Source of the DNA: Chitinophagaceae bacterium
Lineage (GTDB): Bacteria; Bacteroidota; Bacteroidia; Chitinophagales; Chitinophagaceae
Direction of reading: 5' to 3'
NCBI GenBank assembly: GCA_025449935.1
Contig: JANWIJ010000077.1
Location: 1-37,279 of the forward strand
DNA length: 37,279 nucleotides
Shown: in pieces, positions 33,759 through 37,279 of the stretch
Layout of the letters: every line of letters begins with the position of its first letter
Position numbering within the stretch: position 1 is the first letter of the stretch
Position numbers and translations under genes: made by a program
The notes under the pieces: generated by a model
The model's input: the letters and a program-made list of their open reading frames with translations, nothing else
What the model was told of the DNA's origin: nothing
The model's database searches: none

Positions 33759-35648
33759 TTACATCCACCTGTTCCACCACATTTGAAACATCAGTATTAA
33801 CCACATCTGGGTTTCCCTTTTTTCTGCCCCCGCAAGAAATTCATCCCGGATAGAAATAGCCATTTTAGCATTTATATAATTATGCTTGGCCAGTTGCTCT
33901 TCGTTGATGTATTCGAAAAGATATTTCTTTAAATCAGTTGTCAGCCATTCTTTCATGGGGAAGGTGAATCCAGCCTTGGGCCTGTCCATTAATTCTTTGG
34001 GAACGTATTTATGGGTTATTTTCTTAAGCAGGTACTTTTTCTGCCCTTTATTATATTTAAGTTCAGAGGGAAGCTGGGCTGCCAATTCTATAATGCGGTG
34101 ATCCAGCAGTGGTTCACGGCCTTCCAGCCCCACACTCATCGTTGCCCTGTCCACCTTGGTCAATATATCATCAACCATGTAGGTCCGGTAATCAAATAAC
34201 AGCTCCTTATTGATAAAATCATTTTCATCATTAACGGGTCCTATATCATCGAGCAGGCCAATGGTTGAATCGAACCCGGGAAGTAATTCGGTAATCTCCT
34301 TGTAATTAAAGAGCCGGCTGTAAATATCGGTGATGCCATGTGTCTTGTAGGTATTTAGAATCTCCGCTATTCTCCTGGCTTTGTGTACCTTCTTCAACCG
34401 GGGGAAAACAGCGAGGGAGGTGTTGGCGACAAACTTACCGGAATTAAGCACAAAATTGGGCACCTTGTTAAACAGGTTCGTGATCTTATAGATATAGTCA
34501 TACCGGGGATACCCGGCAAAGATCTCATCCCCTCCATCTGCTGATAAGCTTACCGTAACATGTTTCCGGGCGAACCGGCTGACCAGGGTAGTTGGAATGC
34601 CCGAACTGTCGCCAAACGGCTCATCATAAATATCAGCCAGTTCAGGAAAGATTTCCTGTGCCTCTTTGGTAGAGCAGTAGTATTCGTGATGATCCGTTCC
34701 CAGGTAGGCTGCAATTTTTTTCGCATCCTTTGCCTCGTTCCATTTCTCTTCGTGGAAGCCGATGGTAAATGTTTTTATTTTTTGCGTACTGTTTTTCTGA
34801 AGGATGGCCGTTACCAGGGAGCTATCATATCCCCCGCTCAGGAAAACGCCAACGGGTACATCACTGACCATCCGGTACTGGAAAGCAGAGGTAAACAGGC
34901 TTTCCATCTCGTTCAGTGCATCTTCCTCGGATATTTTTAATTTGGGCTTATTATAATAATCCAGGACATCCCAGTATTTAAGGTCCTCGACTTTTTTCCG
35001 GGCCAGGTCGATCTTAATATAATGACCGGGCTGCACCTTATAGGTATCCTTGAAAATGGTATGAGGCGCCCTGATGTAGCCGTAATTAAAAAAGAGTGTG
35101 ACGGCTTTGTCATTGATAATTTTATCAAAGCCCGGGTAGGCATAAATAGATTTCAGTTCTGAAGCAAATAACAGGCAATCATTCTTGTAATAATAATACA
35201 GGGGTTTCACACCCGGGCGGTCCCGTAAAATATAAATAACCTGTTCCTTCTTATCATAAAGGGCATAGGCAAACATGCCGATGAACTTGTTCACTGAGTT
35301 AATTCCAAACTGCTGGTAGGCTTTAATAATAACTTCCGTATCTGAATCCGAATGAAAAGAGTACCCCAGGGTAATCAATTCCTGCCTTATTTCTTTGAAA
35401 TTGTACACTTCCCCGTTCAGGATTACCACCACATTTTCATCGTCGCTGTACATGGGCTGGTTCCCGGCCGAAGAAACGTCTAGGATGGACAGCCGCCGGT
35501 GGCCTAAACCAATATTAGCTTTATCGGTTTCAAAAAAAGCAACATTCCCGCTGTCAGGGCCGCGGTGGTGCAACACTTCATTTGCTTTATGAAGATGTTC
35601 CCTGTTCAGTTTTTTATTAAAATCACAAAATCCCGTAATTCCGCACAT
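33759..35648 (-). CDS. asnB: Asparagine synthase-like glutamine amidotransferase (AsnB type)
   Basis: A 629-residue protein. The N-terminal Ntn-type glutaminase begins at the catalytic Cys2 (MCGITGFCDF), followed by the glutamine-binding RHRRLSILD-like region (GLGHRRLSILD) and LNGEVYNF. The synthetase domain has the pyrophosphate loop FLSGGYDSSLV and SLSADGGDEIFAGYPRY. The length and both domains are complete. In glycan loci such enzymes usually amidate a uronic acid or other carboxyl group rather than make asparagine, as in WbpS-type enzymes. Here it sits between two GT4 genes, which supports a glycan role. It could still be a free asparagine synthetase. Confidence 0.92.
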   Translation of the reverse strand: MCGITGFCDFNKKLNREHLHKANEVLHHRGPDSGNVAFFETDKANIGLGHRRLSILDVSSAGNQPMYSDDENVVVILNGEVYNFKEIRQELITLGYSFHSDSDTEVIIKAYQQFGINSVNKFIGMFAYALYDKKEQVIYILRDRPGVKPLYYYYKNDCLLFASELKSIYAYPGFDKIINDKAVTLFFNYGYIRAPHTIFKDTYKVQPGHYIKIDLARKKVEDLKYWDVLDYYNKPKLKISEEDALNEMESLFTSAFQYRMVSDVPVGVFLSGGYDSSLVTAILQKNSTQKIKTFTIGFHEEKWNEAKDAKKIAAYLGTDHHEYYCSTKEAQEIFPELADIYDEPFGDSSGIPTTLVSRFARKHVTVSLSADGGDEIFAGYPRYDYIYKITNLFNKVPNFVLNSGKFVANTSLAVFPRLKKVHKARRIAEILNTYKTHGITDIYSRLFNYKEITELLPGFDSTIGLLDDIGPVNDENDFINKELLFDYRTYMVDDILTKVDRATMSVGLEGREPLLDHRIIELAAQLPSELKYNKGQKKYLLKKITHKYVPKELMDRPKAGFTFPMKEWLTTDLKKYLFEYINEEQLAKHNYINAKMAISIRDEFLAGAEKRETQMWLILMFQMWWNRWM

Positions 35649-35684
35649 AATTTTCCTTTTTCTGATTTAATTATAAGGTGAATT

Positions 35685-36782
35685 TCAATCAGGCACTTTG
35701 GCCAATCTCCTGTACTCCGAAATAAACGATGCCATCATCCGGTCGATCGAAAATATGTTTTTTACCCGCTCCTTCCCCGCCGATCCCATGCGTTTGCACA
35801 GTTCCGGATCGTTTATCAGCTGCGACATTTTCGCTGCCAGTTCACCGGGGTTGGACGGGCTAACCAAAAAACCCGTTTTCTTATCTTCCACTATCTCGCT
35901 GGTACCACCTCCTGCTGTAGCAATGACCGGCTTTCCCATGGCCATGTATTCTAAAATGGAATTTGAAATACCCTCTGTGAAGGTGGATAATATACAAATA
36001 TCCATAATATTGATAAAAGATTCAATATCGGAACTTCTGCCCAGAAACCGGAAATTATTACGGACTTTATCACTTACTAGCGCTTTTGATTCCGGTGAAT
36101 CCGTATCATCGCCAATCGCGAGGAATGTCACATCCTTATCCGCCGCCAGCACTTTTTCTGCCGCCCGGAAATAAGTGGGATAATCTTTGAATATGGAAAA
36201 ACTCGCAACCATCCCCACCACATGCCGTGTTTGAATATTCAATTTTTTCTTCAGGTCATTACCATCCCCTACATGCCCGGTGCGGTTAAAATTAAACCCG
36301 TTATAAATGCAAAGGCTTCTCTTCGCCGGCGCACCGTAGGCTTTTAAGCCTGCTTTTGAATTACCGATAACCATGCTGCTGAACGGGAAAGTAAGCTTAG
36401 CCCTTAACCAGGTTTTATTCCTGAAATTTTGCCGGGCGGGCGCATCTACAATCATTCCATTTACCAGCTTTATGTTTAACAGCCTGGCGACCGGTACCAG
36501 GTATACAGCGGTCATGCTGTCCCAGCAATGAATAATATCGGGTTTGAATTCTTTGCAAAGCTTCAAAAATTTCGAAAAAACGGATAGATCTTTTTTTGTT
36601 TTCCGGATAACGTGGTGCACCCCGATACCCAGGTCAAAGATTTCTTTATAATGGATATCATGACTCATTATCACCAGTCCGAATTCTATGCCGGGGGTTG
36701 CTTTAAGCCCCTTCATCAATTCAAGCAGCCTGCGTTCTTTTCCACCTGCCGGAAATGAATCAATAAAAAAAAGAATCTTCAC
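35685..36782 (-). CDS. Glycosyltransferase family 4 (GT-B)
   Basis: A 365-residue protein with a GTG start at 36782. MKILFFIDSFPAGGKERRLLELM is the glycine-rich N-terminal loop; HCWDSMTAVYLVP follows. The C-terminal half has VVGMVASFSIFKDYPTYFRAAE, FRFLGRSSDIESFINIMDICILSTFTEGISNSILEYMAMGKPVIAT, with the EX7E motif intact (EGISNSILE). Its role is a sugar transfer in repeat-unit assembly. It lies 65 bp after the methyltransferase and 36 bp before asnB. Confidence 0.92.
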   Translation of the reverse strand: MKILFFIDSFPAGGKERRLLELMKGLKATPGIEFGLVIMSHDIHYKEIFDLGIGVHHVIRKTKKDLSVFSKFLKLCKEFKPDIIHCWDSMTAVYLVPVARLLNIKLVNGMIVDAPARQNFRNKTWLRAKLTFPFSSMVIGNSKAGLKAYGAPAKRSLCIYNGFNFNRTGHVGDGNDLKKKLNIQTRHVVGMVASFSIFKDYPTYFRAAEKVLAADKDVTFLAIGDDTDSPESKALVSDKVRNNFRFLGRSSDIESFINIMDICILSTFTEGISNSILEYMAMGKPVIATAGGGTSEIVEDKKTGFLVSPSNPGELAAKMSQLINDPELCKRMGSAGKERVKNIFSIDRMMASFISEYRRLAKVPD

Positions 36783-36847
36783 AAATTATAACATTAATAA
36801 AAGTGCTGAATAAACCGGGGCAAGACTGTTTCTTGCATACAGGGGCC

Positions 36848-37279
36848 CTATGCCTGGCGCCAGACCTTGCAGATATGATGGACATGCAGGCTGTCTTTTG
36901 CTTTGCTTAACTCCCATTTCAACGGAACGGGTGATGCTGCAAGAACCGTTTCTACCTGGCTCCTGGTTAAAAAAAGGTCTTTCCAGTCGGCAATCACCAG
37001 GGCACGGGCATCAAACCGTGATCTTATTTTCTCCGGGAACATTTTTAATACATAGCGGAGGATCCTTTTCCGGCGCCCAACGTATTCATCATTGGCAAAT
37101 GATTCAGCGTCCACGATCGTAAAGAAAAGAAACCCGCCTGGTTTTAAATAATACAGGATCTTCGCCAGCACGTCCCCGTTAAAGACACAATATTCTCCCA
37201 GTGTGCCGATCGAATAAATGAAATCATACTTTTCATTCGTTTGAAAGGCCTCGATGCTGGAATTAACAAAATTGGTAAC
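36848..37279 (-). CDS. Class I SAM-dependent methyltransferase, C-terminal part
   Basis: The reading frame stays open from the stop near 36848 to the window end at 37279, so this is the C-terminal 143 residues of a longer protein. The visible part has the post-SAM-motif strands KYDFIYSIGTLGEYC and ILYYLKPGGFLFFTIVD, typical of a small-molecule or sugar methyltransferase. The SAM-binding motif I is beyond the edge. It opens the glycan locus in this window and probably modifies a sugar. Confidence 0.85.
   Translation of the reverse strand, partial: VTNFVNSSIEAFQTNEKYDFIYSIGTLGEYCVFNGDVLAKILYYLKPGGFLFFTIVDAESFANDEYVGRRKRILRYVLKMFPEKIRSRFDARALVIADWKDLFLTRSQVETVLAASPVPLKWELSKAKDSLHVHHICKVWRQA

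Noticed and set aside
20264-37279. Possible genomic island or recent transfer of the glycan locus
   Set aside because: No integrase, transposase, tRNA target or flanking direct repeat is visible here, and I cannot compute composition by hand. It remains possible but unsupported.

Overview
The window looks like a chromosomal segment of a Bacteroidota bacterium, most likely of the Chitinophagaceae/Chitinophagales. The grounds are a PorT-type type IX secretion (T9SS) protein, a secreted metalloprotease with a T9SS C-terminal sorting domain, a DUF5916 outer-membrane-type protein, a DUF6728-like mini-protein, and many promoters of the Bacteroidota form TTTG-N19-TAnnTTTG. No rRNA, tRNA, CRISPR array, insertion sequence or phage gene was found.

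Positions 1-19,600 are mostly core and housekeeping genes on mixed strands. In order they are: the end of an MsbA-like ABC exporter, a GNAT-like protein, dnaX, the pyruvate dehydrogenase E2 subunit (two lipoyl domains), a phosphoesterase fused to a PQQ-type propeller (minus), a GbsR/MarR-like regulator, a CoA-binding protein, a small exported protein, a T9SS-exported metzincin-like protease, a YkuK-like RNase H-fold protein, a tiny exported protein (minus), engB (minus), ubiE overlapping porT, a DUF5916 protein (minus), a LexA/CI-like repressor (minus), surE with a small membrane protein and lpxB, and a 53-residue DUF6728-like gene (minus) whose 3' end overlaps lpxB.

Positions 19,791-37,279 are almost entirely minus-strand and form an exopolysaccharide or surface-glycan locus. 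Reading in transcription order: a methyltransferase (cut by the window edge), a GT4 glycosyltransferase, an AsnB-type amidotransferase, a second GT4, a hexapeptide acyltransferase, an RmlD-like reductase, a third GT4, a Gfo/Idh/MocA oxidoreductase, an aldo/keto-reductase-like barrel protein, and the polyprenyl-phosphate sugar transferase that starts glycan assembly. After these comes a Dlt-like cassette: an amino-acid adenylating enzyme, a GNAT acetyltransferase, an acyl carrier protein, an MBOAT O-acyltransferase, a membrane-anchored SGNH protein and a methyltransferase. A VanZ-like membrane protein and a strong terminator close the locus. The inferred logic is that the glycosyltransferases and sugar-modifying enzymes build the repeat unit on undecaprenyl phosphate, while the Dlt-like cassette activates an amino acid (possibly N-acetylated), carries it on the ACP and esterifies it to the glycan across the membrane.

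The observations most worth following are four. First, dnaX carries a run of nine A at the end of domain III, with stops just downstream in both shifted frames, which predicts a slippage-made gamma form. Second, the Dlt-like cassette with an embedded GNAT sits in a Gram-negative glycan locus. Third, a perfect 7-bp dyad frames the -7 box of the DUF5916 gene next to a LexA-like repressor gene. Fourth, three genes have start codons only 4 nt after a perfect -7 box, which suggests leaderless mRNAs.
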